From positions 222,940-286,939 of the forward strand of contig JAAOMT010000620.1 of assembly GCA_016748015.1 (NCBI GenBank): a DNA stretch of 64,000 bases. The letters are read 5' to 3'. The translations under genes were made by a program, and so were the position numbers. The DNA is from Geosiphon pyriformis (Eukaryota > Glomeromycota > Glomeromycetes > Archaeosporales > Geosiphonaceae). Within the stretch, counting starts at the first letter, position 1. Each line of letters begins with the position of its first letter. A model generated the notes under the pieces. That model saw only the letters and a program-made list of their open reading frames with translations. It made no database searches and was not told the origin of the DNA. Of this stretch, positions 45,657 through 57,713 are shown piece by piece.

Positions 45657-48448
45657 CTATTGTCATTTCATGAGAGTATTGGCAGCAGCTTATTGTGTTC
45701 TTCATCAGCCCATAAGACTTGATACACTTCCCAAGTAGGTTTTGGTTTTTTTTCTTCGAAGTCAATTAGTGGTGCTGTGGTGTTGGTAGCTTTGAAGTGA
45801 CCACACATTGCTAGTACTCACATGTGTTAACCATTCTGGCTGAGTACTAGTTCTTGAGTCATCTAATCAAGCATGACATTGATTTTGGATAGCCAGTCAT
45901 TACCAACTAAAGCTTGATATTGGGTGGCTTCCATCACCAGAACTTTGATGGGTACTATGATGCCATTGACTTCAATTGAGAAGTTATTGATTTCACCAAT
46001 TGGTTTTGGTGGTTCCATCCGTGGTGATAATCCTGACACTGGCAGTGCGATCAACTCAGCAACCTAATTGATCCATGAGTTGTCATGTAATGATGCTGCC
46101 TGCTGAACCACTGTCAAGGATTAATTTGATGAAGTGGCCATCAATCTTGGCATTAGTGTACATGGCTGTGATCAGTTTCTCTTCAAGTACTGCTCCATTG
46201 AATAATAGTGTATCTGATGGTTCCTCAAGTTCGAATGAGAAGAGGCATCCAAAGATTCATTTTCGGTAATTGTAGCAGATGGAATATTATTGGTAGGTGG
46301 TTGTTGTTGTTGTTCAATTCCCTGATTGCTGGAAGTGGCATCTTCTGGAGTCATCAGAAGGCTTAAATAGTGTTGGAAATTTGGGTTTTGGGTGGGATCA
46401 GTGCCCAAATTCCACTGATGAAATTCTGATTGTTGATAGAAAGAGCTGGGGATTAGTTGATATACAACTATTGCTGATTTCCAGTTTTGGGTGATCCTTG
46501 ATCTTGGGTTCCCTGATGTTATTTGAGCTGGGTTTGCTGGTGGTGTTTGAATAGTGGGTGTTTGATAGATTGCTGGTGGCTGTAGTTGATATATTACTTG
46601 TGGTTGCACCTGATAAATTGTTTGTGGCTGTGGTTAATAAACTGGAGTTTGATAAACTGGCAGTTGATAAATTGGTTGGTGCATCATAGGCAGGTAAGTG
46701 AGTTGGTATTGGTCTTGATTCAGGTGATGGTTCGGAATCTGGAACCGGTGATTAGGATTTCTATATTGATTTCCCAATTGTGAATTGCTATAAGTATAAC
46801 AGTTGGCTCTGATGTGTCCTTGTTTACCACAGTTGTAACAGATGTGTGTTTCTGGCTGCCACGACTAATTGGATAATGACAATAGATATGACTGATTTTG
46901 GAAACAATTCGTGTTTTCCTGATTGTTACACCATTGAGAGGTTGATAAATTGTGCGATTGTCAGCTAAGTATCCCTCTAATTTCTGATTAATTGAATTAC
47001 TGAATTGCTTCAATTCGGAATCCAATTCAGATGATTCATTCATTGCTAGATTCACAGCTTGAGTGTGATTAGCTTCTAGTTCAGCTGCTTCAAAATCCCT
47101 GGTGTAGGTGACTGTGGTTGGAAGGTCCACTGGGTGCATTGGACATACTTGTTGTAGGATGCTACTGCACAATCCTCTAATAAATTGATTTAAAATCTAT
47201 GGTGCTGTAAAATAGTCAGCTTAGATGGCTTGTATTTGGCATAGATTTCTATAGAAGTGTCCCAAGTAGGTAGTGACTGCTTCAGTGTCCTCTTGTCTGA
47301 TAGTGGTAAAGATGTTGGCTAATTTGTTGATACTATTATTGTTGCTAAAGTACCACAAGAATTCAGTTTTGAATCCATTAAAATTTTGGGGTTTAACAAC
47401 AAAACTTTGATACCATGCATTAGCAGTATTCTGGAGAAAAAAAGGGATTACTTGCATTGCTCTAGCATCATCTCAATTATTGGCTGTAATGGCTTTGGCC
47501 ACATCATTTAACCAGACTTGGGCATTATTTTCTTCACTGTTGAATTTGTCAAGTTTCACAATGGGTGCATAAGCCATTTGTTGTTGCTGTGATAGTAAAA
47601 GTTGTTGTTGTTGTTGGGGCAGTACTGGTGGTAGTTGTTGATTTTGTTGGTTCAGTGGTTGAATGGGCTGGCTAATTAGTTCAATGGGTGGTTGATCAAT
47701 GACAATAACTGGAGGTAAGTGTTGATTAATTACTTTGGGGTTTGGATTGTTCTGATTTGGTGGGGTTTGAAATTCGGAGTGTCGTTTTCTGAATTGTCTA
47801 AATTGGGCTGGGTTTGAAAGTTCGGGGTTTCAATTTCCAGGTTTTTTAGAATCAGGTTTTGGTAAGTAAATTCTTGATCCTCAGATTCTTTTTTCTCTTC
47901 TACTTCTTGTTCTTCTTCCGATTCAGTAATTTCCCAAGGACTTGCAATTCTGAAATTCGGTTGAGATGGTGGTGATCAAAATTCTGATGGCATCAGTAAT
48001 CGAGATTTAAATCCTTCAAAATACTCGCCATATAGTTCTAGTAAATCCTCTTTTCTTTGTTTAGTTTGAAATAAAAAATGTCCAAATGTTGATGTTGCGT
48101 TTGATGCAAACATGTCTGTTGATGATATATTAATGACACTTCCAAAGGTATAGTGGTAGAATGGGTTGTTTGGAGACTCAACTCTAGTTTTCTTCTAAGT
48201 GGGTGGTTGTATCCTTTGAGGTGTTACTACTGGTGTTTGTAGTTTTTCTTTGTCTTTACTTGTGTAAGTAATTGGGTATCTTTGCTGTGTGTGGTGTTTA
48301 ATTTTTTTGTTGATCTTAGTGATAATAAATGTAAAATTATGATTTGTGGGTAGGCTGGTGTTTTGAATTAATTTATTGTAAAAAGTTTTTCTTACTGATT
48401 CAATATTCATGGATGTTCTCAACAGATAGGCAATCCTTTTGTTGATAT
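45657..48448 (-). pseudogene. Element E protease and Gag (broken)
   Basis: Protease at about 45700-46150: KLILDSGSAG keeps the canonical D-S-G, and YQALVGNDWLSKI follows. Upstream is a Gln/Pro/Ile-rich tail (YQLQPPAIYQTPTIQTPP), then a CCHC knuckle CYNCGKQGHIRANC (about 46800-46845). The capsid-like domain follows (46975-47560: ADNRTIYQPL, YFSNNNSINKLANIFTTIRQ, YLGHFYRNLCQIQAI), then a Gln-rich linker. The N-terminal block ESVRKTFYNKLIQNTSLPTN ends at 48448, where G is inserted. The frame is broken by stops. Confidence 0.8.
48445..48448 (+). other. Target-site duplication of element G, left copy (ATAT, from ACGT)
   Basis: E reads TTTGTTGATAT before G and ACGTAGAAATTG after G; the uninterrupted sister sequence in G itself is TTTGTTGACGTAGAAATT. 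So the target was ACGT, and the left copy changed CG to TA, the result of C-to-T change on both strands of one CpG. Confidence 0.75.
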
Positions 48449-49321
48449 TATTACAGGTGATTATTTTTACTGTTGAATTAAATAACAAACCCATAACTTG
48501 GTGCTCAAAAGCTATTTCTGTTGATAATATTATGAAAGTGTTGTATCTGAAAGTTTTGATGGAGTTCTTTGTATAATAGACAGAGATTCAATAGTGTCAA
48601 TAGTAGATATATCTTTCCAAAAGTTTTCCCAATTTCTTTCTCAGTGTGGTGGCCAGATTTAGTCTGGCAGTCGTGCTCTTCTAGTAAGCTATCTGATAAT
48701 ATATAAAATCCTACCCTTATTTCTGGGTCTTTTACCAGGCTATTCTTGACATCAATAATTCAGTGCTTAATCTTTTTAATTAATTAGTATACAACAACAA
48801 AATCAAAGAAAGAAAGAAAATAAAAATAAAGAAAATAGAGAAAATAAACCAAGGCAATTTGTTAGTATCTGGTCAATAGCTGTGATCAAGAGCTATTGTT
48901 TCAGCATGGTTAAGTATCAATTACTATCAACACTTTATGTTGATAGTGGAGAGTGGGTTGAGATATGGAATAATTATTTATTTGATGATTGGGAACTGGA
49001 AGGTTGCTTAGATTAAATCTAAACTAAGAGGTTTCTCTTTTTAGCTTCTAATTCTACTGCTATATATACATAATTGAGATTCCTTAATTCCTTAATTCTT
49101 TGTGACAGGAATCCTGAGATTTCTGGAATCTTGTAATTCCTGATGAGAGGAATCCTGGAATTTTGGAATCCTGCAATTCCTCGTCAGAGAATTCTGAAAT
49201 TTCTGGAATCCTGTAATTCCTCTGAGAGGAATTCTGGAATTCCATATTTACTATGTCTATCTCTAATTGGCTAATATCTACTGACTAATAATACTATATT
49301 TCCTATATTCTATGAGTAACA
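48449..49321 (-). repeat. 3' LTR of element G (C-type)
   Basis: 873 bp, from TATTACAGG (decayed TGTTACAGG) to CTATGAGTAACA. It holds the hairpin ACTATCAACA-CTTTA-TGTTGATAGT at 48923-48947, whose loop is reversed relative to the 5' LTR of the same element, and the palindrome block near 49100-49250. Confidence 0.9.
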
Positions 49322-49345
49322 TTATTCCCTCCTTTTAATATTGAG
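49322..49345 (-). promoter_or_regulatory. Element G polypurine tract
   Basis: On the minus strand AAAAGGAGGGAATAA lies directly before the TGTTACTC start of the 3' LTR, just after the ORF3 stop. Confidence 0.75.
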
Positions 49346-50010
49346 CTCCATTAAAATCTAATTCTTTTAATTCCCCTTCTTGAATTATTTCTTGAACTTC
49401 TTTTTTGAGTATTACTTGTGTTATTTTATTTTGTAGTTTTTCAAATTGGGTGTTGGTCATTTTTCTCAATTGATTACTCGTAACTGTATCCATTGTCATG
49501 TTGAGTAAGATTTCTGGTTGGTTTTGAAATCCCATATATAGCCAGTAAATGGCTTGAGCTTGTGTGGTTAGATTGTTTTTTCCCACAAATTGTTCTAGTT
49601 GTCCCAGTATTGTGGTGTCAAATAACTATTTTGTTTTGTCAGTGTACAAGTTCTGGATATTTATGTGTTGTCCCAAGTAAAAATAACAATAGTTTTTTGG
49701 AAATTGTTGTATCCACCAAGTCCAAGTTTCTCTGGTAAGTTCTTGGTGTAATTCGACTATTTGTTGTTCTTTCATGGCCAATTTTATCTTGGTCATAATC
49801 TTGTTGACCACATTTTCAAGTCTTTTCTGTGCTTTGTTTTGTGGTATCTTTGTCGTATTTTTGTAACAAATGGTTTGTTGATTGATGGTAATTTCCATCT
49901 CCTGGTGTTGGATTAATTGAAAAATTTGTTAAGCTAGTGAATAGATATTGTCTATAATCTCCATTTTTCTGATCTCTTCTGTCATGTCAACCATGTTTTT
50001 TATATATTCT
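49335..50010 (-). pseudogene. Element G ORF3 (broken)
   Basis: Starts near MVDMTEEIRKMEIIDNIYSL; open pieces 49898-49626 and 49586-49335. Blocks: QLIQHQEMEITINQQTICYK, TWTWWIQQFPKNYCYFYLGQ, HINIQNLYTDKTK, then after one stop NNLTTQAQAIYWLYMGFQNQ, DTVTSNQLRKMTNTQFEKLQ and ELKELDFNGAQY. Highly Gln/Lys/Thr-rich, soluble-looking and helical. The same ORF in D and E is about equally long (roughly 220 codons). No known motif. Confidence 0.75.
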
Positions 50011-50029
50011 TTTGTCAATCAATTGGACG

Positions 50030-51425
50030 TGTTGTTGTCAATGATAATGATTGATTCCAGATCTCGTGGAATCTCATCTGGTTGGACTAGTATTCTCTGT
50101 ACTCCTAATTGTAGAATATTACTGGTAGATAATGATGCTATATGATGATATGGTTTTAGTCAATCTCCATGTGTTGCTTTGGTTAAGATTTTGTTATTTA
50201 ATCTTAATTTGTAAGCTCTATTTTCTAGAATTTCTTCTATGTAAAATGGTCCATCCCATTTGGGGTCAAATTTTCTACTCCATTGTTTTTCTGCTTTGGT
50301 ATGATGTAGTAGTACTTTGTCTCCAATCCTGAATTCAACTGGTTTATTTAGTAGTTGGTTATCATGTCTTTTTTTTTGTTTCTCTTGTAACTTTTGTATG
50401 TTATTAGCTGCTCTTTATTGTTTGTTTTCTAATGTTTTCATTAAGTCATATGTTCTTTTCAACAATGTATTTTTGAAATTCTCTTCTGTTATTGGTTCGG
50501 TTGGGTATGTGCTAACTTCTATTTCCACTGATAGTGTTGTTGTTCTACCATATACTAATTCAAATAGTGTTGCTTGTATAGTATCTTGTTTCATTGTTCG
50601 ATAAGCAAATAGTACTGATGGTATCAACAAATCCCAATTGTTTTGGTTTTCTTGGCTGAGTTTAGCTATTGCTTTACACAATGTTCTGTTGAATCTTTTG
50701 ACTAATCCATTGGTTTGTGGATAGTATGGTGATGATAATGGTCTCTTAATTCCAAATCTTTGGCTCAATTCTGTTAATGTTTTGTTCACAAAATGAGTTC
50801 CTTGATCTGATAATAATTCTTTTGGACATCCATGTCGACAGATCAAATCCTAATAAACAAATTCGGCAATGGATTCTGTATCCGCTCTTTGAATTGCTTT
50901 CACCTCTGGCCATTTAGTGAGATAGTCCATGGCTACTGTTATGTACCCATTTCCTCCACTGGTGATTGTTAATGGTCCAACTAGATCAATTCCAACATGG
51001 TCGAATGGTTGTTCTACTTTGATTGGTCTTAATGGTTCACTGGGTTTTGTACCTCCTCTTCACTGACAAGCATCACAATTTTGAATATATTGGATAATAT
51101 TTGGATACATTGATGGCCAATAGTATCTTTTTCTGGTTCTTTCCATGGTTGCTTCTTTGTAAAAATGTCCTGCTGTTAGATTTGAGTACATGTTAAATAA
51201 TATTGTCTCTTTTTTTGGTTCTGTAATTACTCTGGTTGGTTGATCTGGATTTTTTCTATTTTTCTGATAAAGTATATTTTGGTGAGTGATAAAATATTTT
51301 GATTGTTGTTTAATATTCTTTTGTTCTGTTTGAGATAAATTCTCCTTGAACTGTTGAGTGTTTATATAATATTGAAGTTGTTGATATTTTTGTATGTTCA
51401 TCTTTTGTTATATTTTTCGTTGGTA
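50030..51425 (-). pseudogene. Element G integrase with GPY/F tail (broken)
   Basis: Open pieces 51401-51060 and 50846-50415. Zinc region: MYSNLTAGHFYKEATMERT and NCDAC. Core: FDHVGIDLVGPLTI, MAVTMDYLTKWPEVKAIQ, HGCPKELLSDQGTHFVNKTL, SPYYPQTNGLVKRFNRTLCK. Then LFAYRTMKQDTIQATLFELV and a GPY/F tail near 50230-50330. The D, D, E positions appear present; a few stops separate the pieces. Confidence 0.87.
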
Positions 51426-51463
51426 TTGTTCTGGTTTTGTTATATTTTTGTTTTAAAATGTTC

Positions 51464-51960
51464 TTAGATTTGTCTTATTTGCAACAAACTATTAGCATTT
51501 CCGTTGTCTTTTCCTTTTTTGTAATGTATAGTATAATTGTATAGTGCAAGTGCCATTTTCCATCTTGACTGTCTTCTATCTCCAAATTCTTGTTTTTGGA
51601 GTAATGTTAATCCCTTGTGATCTGTGTATACTTCAAACTTCTGGCTTAAGTATTTTTTCCATTTCATGACTGCCTAATATATTGCTAAGTGTTCTTGTTC
51701 CAGTGTTCCATAGTTCTTTTTGGCTGATGTTAAACCTCTGCTGGCATATGTTACTGGATGTTCTCTGCTGTCCAGTCCTTTCTGAGATAATACTGCTCCC
51801 AATGCTTGGCCGGATGCATCAGTAATGATGATGAATGGTTTGCTGTGATCTAGATAAATCAGTACTGGAGCTTGAATGAGCTTTTTTTTCAAAATGTCAA
51901 AAGCTTCTTGTTGACTTTCTGCCCATTTATATTTGGTATTCTTGGTTTGCAGTTGGTTGA
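51464..51960 (-). pseudogene. Element G RNase H
   Basis: FIIITDASGQALGAVLSQKG, EHPVTYASRGLTSAKKNYGT, LEQEHLAIY, then after one stop MKWKKYLSQKFEVYTDHKGL and YTIHYKKGKDNGNANSLLQI. Catalytic blocks TDAS, LEQEH and TDHKG are intact. Confidence 0.87.
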
Positions 51961-52990
51961 GTGGCTGTGCTATCTTGGAAAAGTTCTTGATAAAATGTTG
52001 ATAGTAGCTGGCAAATCCCAAGAATGATTTCAGTTCTGTCATATTGGTGGGCACTGGAAAGTTCTTTACTATCTTTATTTTCTCTGGATCTGTTTTAATG
52101 TCATCTTTGCTAACTATGTGTTCCAAGAATTTTAGTTCTGTCTTGCCAAAGAAGCACTTTGTTGCATTTAACTTTAGTCCTGCTCTTCTTAGTCTTTCAA
52201 ACACTTGTTGAAGATGATGAAGATGATCATCAAATGTTTTTGAGAATACATTGGTGTTGTCCAAGTATACAACTACTGATTTCTACAATAAGCCAGTATA
52301 GATGATTTCCTTTAGCCATTGGAAAGTGGCTGGTGTATTGGTTAAACCGAATGGTATTACTTCAAATTCGAAATTCCTTTCTTTCGTGGTGAATGCTGTC
52401 TTCTCTTTGTCAGCTGGATCCATGGCCACTTGCCAGTAACTACTGTCCAAGTCTAATGTTGAGAACCATTTGTTCTTGCCAAAAGCATCAAATAATTCCT
52501 GTATTCATGGAGTTGAATAGCTGTCTTCACAAGTTACACCATTGAGTTTTCTGTAGTTTACACAAAATCAGATCTTTCCATTCTTCTTATGGACAAGTAT
52601 CACTGGTAATGACCATGGACTCATTGATGGCTGAATTAGCCTATTGTCAAGCATTCGGTTTATCTCTTGCTGAATAATCTTGTGGCTGGCTAGTGATACT
52701 CTGTATGCTCTTTGTTTAATTGGCATTGCATCTCCAGTCTTGATCTGATGCTGAATGATGTCAATTTAGCCAAACTCATTTTCACTGGCAAAGATGTCAT
52801 TGAACTGGTGGAGCAACATCTTAAGTTGTATATGTTGGAATGGATCTAAGTTTTCTATGTTCATTTGTTCCAATTGTTCTGGTTGGAGCAAATAACATTC
52901 ACTTTGTCTGTATATTGTTTGTGATGTGATATCAACATATTCACAAAGTTGTGGAAAGTCTGAAATGGGGTTTGGTGGTTGATTCTCCAT
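51955..52990 (-). pseudogene. Element G linker and reverse transcriptase (broken)
   Basis: The linker is the open piece 52990-52766 (FPQLCEYVDITSQTIYRQSE ... DIFASENEFG). RT follows with SLASHKIIQQEIN, SPWSLPVILVHKKNGKI, FSTLDLDSSYWQVAMDPAD, NTPATFQWL and VVVYLDNTNVFSK. The thumb is in 52264-51674 (KCFFGKTELKFLEHIVSKDD, LKSFLGFASYYQHFIKNFSK). The active-site box is YLDN. Stops and shifts in the fingers. Confidence 0.85.
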
Positions 52991-53031
52991 TTCAGTGTTT
53001 AAGTATCCAATAATGGTTCCAGCTGGTATTT

Positions 53032-53950
53032 CTATGACATTTTCTGTATTGTTATAGATGGGAATTTTGATGTGGCTGTAATCTTTGGCTGGTATGTGAA
53101 GATTGATAAGTCCAACTTCTTTTGATTTACAAAGACTGGCTTCTGCTTAAAAATTTGTGCTTGGTCTTTTTCCTTCCTTTCTATTGCTAGCATATACTGG
53201 TTATATGGTGAAATAGAAATAGCTTGACCAGTTGAGATAATTTCTCTTTGGTCAACAATTTCTTCCTCTGCCATATTAACTGGTACATCTATTCTATCCA
53301 TTGATCCGAATCCCTGTATTCCTCTTGTTGTTATTCCTAATTCCCCCCTCTTTCCCACTAATACTAACTGAGCTATTCTAACCAGAGGCAGGAATATTGC
53401 CTGTGCTATCTTTTTATTGGGCTCTATTATATAGGCTTTTTCTGAGTTATTTTGTAGCATAGCAATGATATTTCCTATATATCCTGCATCAATTATTCCT
53501 CCTCTTATATTAATCTCTCTTTTTGCTAAACTACTCCTAGATGCTAATTGAACCATTGTTGTTGCTGGAATTTCTAGTGCTACTTTCAGATCAATGCAAG
53601 TGCATGATTGTGGTTCCAATTTGATGGCCTCTTTTCCTGGATACCTTAGATCAAACTCTGCATCAGTATCATGTGCATATTCTGGCATAATACCTTCCCC
53701 ATTGTCACTATATCATTTCAACTCTTGTTCCTTGGAGAGATCTGGTAGTACAATGTATTGTTTATAGTTTAAATCGGAGTTTGAATCATTTTTGTTGTCA
53801 TTGCCATTTTAAACAGAGTTGAAACCGGTGTTTTCATCGTTATCGTCAGAGTCTGGATTGCGATTGATCAGTGATTCTGATTCTGATGCACAGCTGCTGA
53901 TTGGTTCTTCTTCTTTAGAAATTGTGTAGATCATGTGTGGTGGTGGATTG
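53032..53950 (-). pseudogene. Element G dUTPase (open core)
   Basis: Open piece 53688-53032. Motifs: AHDTDAEFDLRYPG (1; Gly-Tyr changed to Glu-Phe), SRSSLAKREI (2), IIDAGYIGNI (3), KKIAQAIFLP (4), RGIQGFGSMD (5). Four of five motifs are close to consensus, but motif 1 is altered at its key positions. The acidic leader EEEPISSCASESESLINRNP precedes it. A frameshift separates it from the RT. Confidence 0.82.
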
Positions 53951-54033
53951 TAAATGAGGTCACAATCATTATCATATTCAAAGTCACTGGGAATTAAACA
54001 ATAGTGATACAGTCTTGTATTTAACTGTGCTAG

Positions 54034-54640
54034 CTATTGTTTTTGCTTTTCTCTAATGGATGCCAAGTTTTGGTAGTGTTCATGGAACTCTTTTGGTTCC
54101 AGAAAATTTATGACTGGCTTTGCGTCCCAGTCCAGCTCGATGGGTTCTGGTGAGTTGTTTTTAATTGTCCTGATTTCTTCTAGTAATGCGCCTTCAATTT
54201 TGGTGATTGCCATCTGCCATAATTCATCATCGTCATGTGGACAACTGTTCAATTGCTGTACAGCTCTTCTCCAGGTGGCTTCTATGGGTGTTTTTTTCTC
54301 GACCCAGTTGCTGATGAGGATTGTGTATTGGCAGGACATGTCACATGTTCCTCCTCTTCCAGGAATGTCGTTCCATATTTCTTTGTCGAGAAGAGTTTCT
54401 CCATAGACTAGACATAGTGTATTATTCTATTTTCCCACTCATTTTGGTCTTCCAAAACATTTGACACAGCATATGTGGCAATAGAACTTGGTTGCCATCT
54501 GATATTCTTTATCGTTGTCACAGCATGCACCCATTGATAACAATTTCTTGCCGCAATCAATGCATATCAGTTTGGGTCAGCAATAAGTTAATGATTGTTG
54601 TTGACTATAGGTATATGGGATATAAATGTTGTTGGCTTGA
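54034..54640 (-). pseudogene. Element G Cys-rich module
   Basis: Blocks in order: CIDCGKKLLSMGACCDNDKE, YCHICCVKCFGRPK, NNTLCLVYGETL, GGTCDMSCQYTILISNWVEK (open 54339-54034), then a helical tail with FLEPKEFHEHYQNLASIREK. This copy has the fullest first part (C-x2-C and the CFGRPK motif); Cys-to-Tyr occurs in CLVY. Three stops. Confidence 0.7.
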
Positions 54641-54779
54641 GGGTTTTCTTCCTCCCTCTCTTTCCCTTTTTTCTTTTCTTCTTTCCACTTCTAACTCGAT
54701 GGTTCTTCTTGTTTGTTGTCAATCCAGATCAAATCATCTGTTTTCTAGGTCAGTTCTTCTTTTTGCTTTCCCTTAGGGT

Positions 54780-57578
54780 TGTCATTTTACAAGAGTATTG
54801 ATGGTAGTTTGTTGTGGTCGGCATCAGCCCAGGAGACTTGGTAAGCTTTCCAGGTAGGTTTTTCTTTCTCCTCCTCCAGTTCAATCAATAGTTTCTCTCT
54901 TGGAGGAGTTTTGAAATAGCCACACATGGCCAGTACATATATGTGTCAGTCCTGATATGTTAGCTGGAGTTCCTGGGTGTTCCAGTCTAATGTTGCATTG
55001 ACTTTGGATAGCCAGTCATTACCAACAAGAGCTTGGTATTGAGTGGCTTCCATCACTAGAACTTTAATGGAAGTCACGATGCCATTGACTTCGAAAGGGA
55101 AGTTGTCAATTTCACTGATTGGAGTTTTGGTCGCTCCATTGGCTGTGATGATTCTGGCATTGGCAGCTCGATCAACTTGGTAATCTAATTGATCCATGAG
55201 TTGTCGTGTGATGATGTTGCCTGCTGAACTGCTGTCAAGGATTAATTTGATGAATTGTCCCTCAACTTTGGTATCAGTGTACATCACAGTAATTGGTTTG
55301 GCTTCAAGAGTGGCTCCACTAAATAATGGTGTTGCAGTTGTTTTCTCGAATTCAAATGAGAATATAGCAGCCAAAAACTCGTTTTCAGTGATGGTAGCAG
55401 GTGAGATATTACTTGTGAGTGGTTGTTTTTGGGCAAATGCTGGGTTATTGGTTGAGGCGTCTTCTGGGGTGACCAGAAGACTTAAATAGTTTTGGGAATT
55501 CAGGTTCTGGGGTTGACCAGCACCTGAATTCTGCTGGTGTAATTCAGATGGTTGCTGTAAAGAACTGGAGATCAGTTGATGAACTACTATCGCCGATCTC
55601 CAGCTCTGTTGAGTCATTCTCGGTCTTTGGGTTCCATTGGGTGGTAAGCTTTGGGGTGGTGTTTGGATTTGTTGAGGTTGATAGATTATTTGTGGCTGCA
55701 GTTGTTGATAAATTACTTGTGGCTGTGGTTGATAGATTGGAGCTTGATACACTGGAGACTGATAGACTGATGACTGCATCACTGGTAGGTAAGCGGATTG
55801 GTTTTGATTTGGGTACTGATTTGGAGTTTGAAACTGGTGATTGGGGTTTCAATATTGGTTTCCCGATCATTGGTTATTTAAATGCTGACAACAGTCAATT
55901 TGAATATGTCCTTGTTTACCACAATAATAGCAGATACACATTTCCTGTTGCCACTGTTGATTGGTCGATGAAGATGGATGTGGTTGATTTTGGGCACAAT
56001 TAGAGTTTCCTTGATTATTGCGTTATTGTGGAGACTGATAAATGGCGTAATTGTCAGCTAAGTATCCTTCCAATCTCTTATTAATTGATTCACTGAACTT
56101 CTCCAATTTGGAATCCAATTCAGATGATCCGTTCATTACTAGATTAACAGCTTGGGTGTGGTTAGCCTCTGATTCAGTGAATTCAAAATCTCTGGTGCAT
56201 GTAACTGCGTCTTGAAGAGTGCCTAGATGTAATGGACATACATGTTGCAAGATGCTGCTGCACAGGCCATGGATAAACTGGTTGAGTATCTGTGGTGCTG
56301 TGAAATAGTTGGCGTCAATTGCTTAAATTTGGTGCAGATTTCGATGGAAGTGTCCCAGGTAAGTAGTGACCACTTCAGTTTCTCCTTGTTTTATGATGGT
56401 AAATGTATTGATTAGGCAATTGATGCTGTTATTGTTGCTGAAGTATCTTAGGAATTCTACTTTAAAGGCATTGAAATCTTGTGGTTTATTAACCAAGCTC
56501 TGATATCATAAATTGGCAGTATCCTTGAGAAAGTAGGGAATGGCTTGTATTGTTTGAGCATCATTCCATTTATTGGCTGTGATGGCCTTTTCTATATTGT
56601 TCAGCCATACTTGAGTGTCATTCTCTTTGCCAGTAAAGTTGTCAAGTTTTGCAATTGGTACATAGGCCATTGGATCTAAGTTAAGTGGTTGTGGTGGCTG
56701 TTGAAGCAGTTGTTGTTGTACTGGTTGTTGGGGTGGTAGTTGAAGTGGCTGTTATATGGGTTTGGCTATGGGATTAATTGGCAGTTGATTGATGACGATT
56801 ACCAGAGGTAAGTTTTGCTGATTAATTAATTCAGGATTTGGATTGTTCTGCCTTTGATGATTCAGAGTTTCGATTTTCGAATTTTCTAAATTTAGATTTT
56901 GCTAAGTTTGAAGATTCGGGGTTTCAACTTCCGGGTTTTCAGTGATCGGGTGCTGGTAAGTGAATTCTTGATCCTCTGATTCTTCTTCCTCTTTTTCTGA
57001 TTCTGCTGCTTCTTATGGATTAGAGATTCCGAAATCTGGTGGAGGCAGTGATGATCAAAATCCTGATGGGATTGATGATCGTGAATTAAATTCCTCAAAG
57101 TATTCACTGTATAATCCTAATAATTCTGTTTTTCTTTGTCTACTTTGGAATGAGAATTGTCCAAATGCTAATGTTGTAGTTGATGGGAACGCATCTGTTG
57201 ATGATATGTTGATGGCGCTTCCAGATATATAGTGGTAAGATGGGTTGCTTGGTGATTCAATTCTGTTTTTCTTCCAAATAGGTGGCTGTATTTTTCTGGG
57301 TGTTACTGCTGGTGTTTGTAGTTTTCCCTTGTCTTTACTAGCATATGTAATTGGATATCTTTGTTGAGTGTGGTGTTCAATTTCTTTGTTGATCTCAGTG
57401 ATAATAGATGCGAAATTATGATTTATTGGTAGGTTGGTGTTTTGAATTAACTCTCTATAGAAAGTTTCCCTTGCTGATTCAGTATTCATTGGTGTTCCTA
57501 ATAAAAAGGAAATCTTTTTGTTGACGTAGAAATTAAAGGCTGATTTGGTGGATATATAATTGTGGTTTAATCCCAAGT
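54780..57578 (-). CDS. Element G Gag-protease frame (interrupted by a few stops)
   Basis: One reading frame from MGLNHNYISTKSAFNFYVNK (57576) to the protease end. Open pieces 57576-57055, 56250-56023 and 55782-54946. Order: N-terminal block; acidic and Gln/Pro-rich linkers; capsid-like domain (MAYVPIAKLDNFTGKENDTQ, YFSNNNSINCLINTFTIIKQ, LGHFHRNLHQI); CCHC knuckle CYYCGKQGHIQIDC; a tail with repeated YQ motifs (VYQAPIYQPQPQVIYQ); protease with LILDSSSAGNIITRQLM and YQALVGNDWLSKV. The protease triplet is D-S-S, one G-to-A step from D-S-G, so the enzyme should be inactive. Stops fall at Gln and Trp codons. Confidence 0.85.
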
Positions 57579-57675
57579 ATTGACAATAGTGTTAAAATAA
57601 GAACTTTGCAAATCTTAAATGATTTGCTCCTATATTTTCTGATTCTGCCACTTTTGGATGGTGTTTGTTGGTGCT

Positions 57676-57713
57676 GGTTTTTTGTAGGATTATATCTCAC
57701 AGGAAGCACCAAA
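57676..57713 (-). promoter_or_regulatory. Element G primer-binding site with decayed hairpin
   Basis: On the minus strand TTTGGTGCTTCCTGTGAGATATAATCC follows the LTR. The first 18 bases from TGG could pair with a tRNA ending ...CACAGGAAGCACCA. The stem seen in D and E is only partly kept here (TGTGAG against CCTACA, with a wobble pair and a mismatch). Confidence 0.6.
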
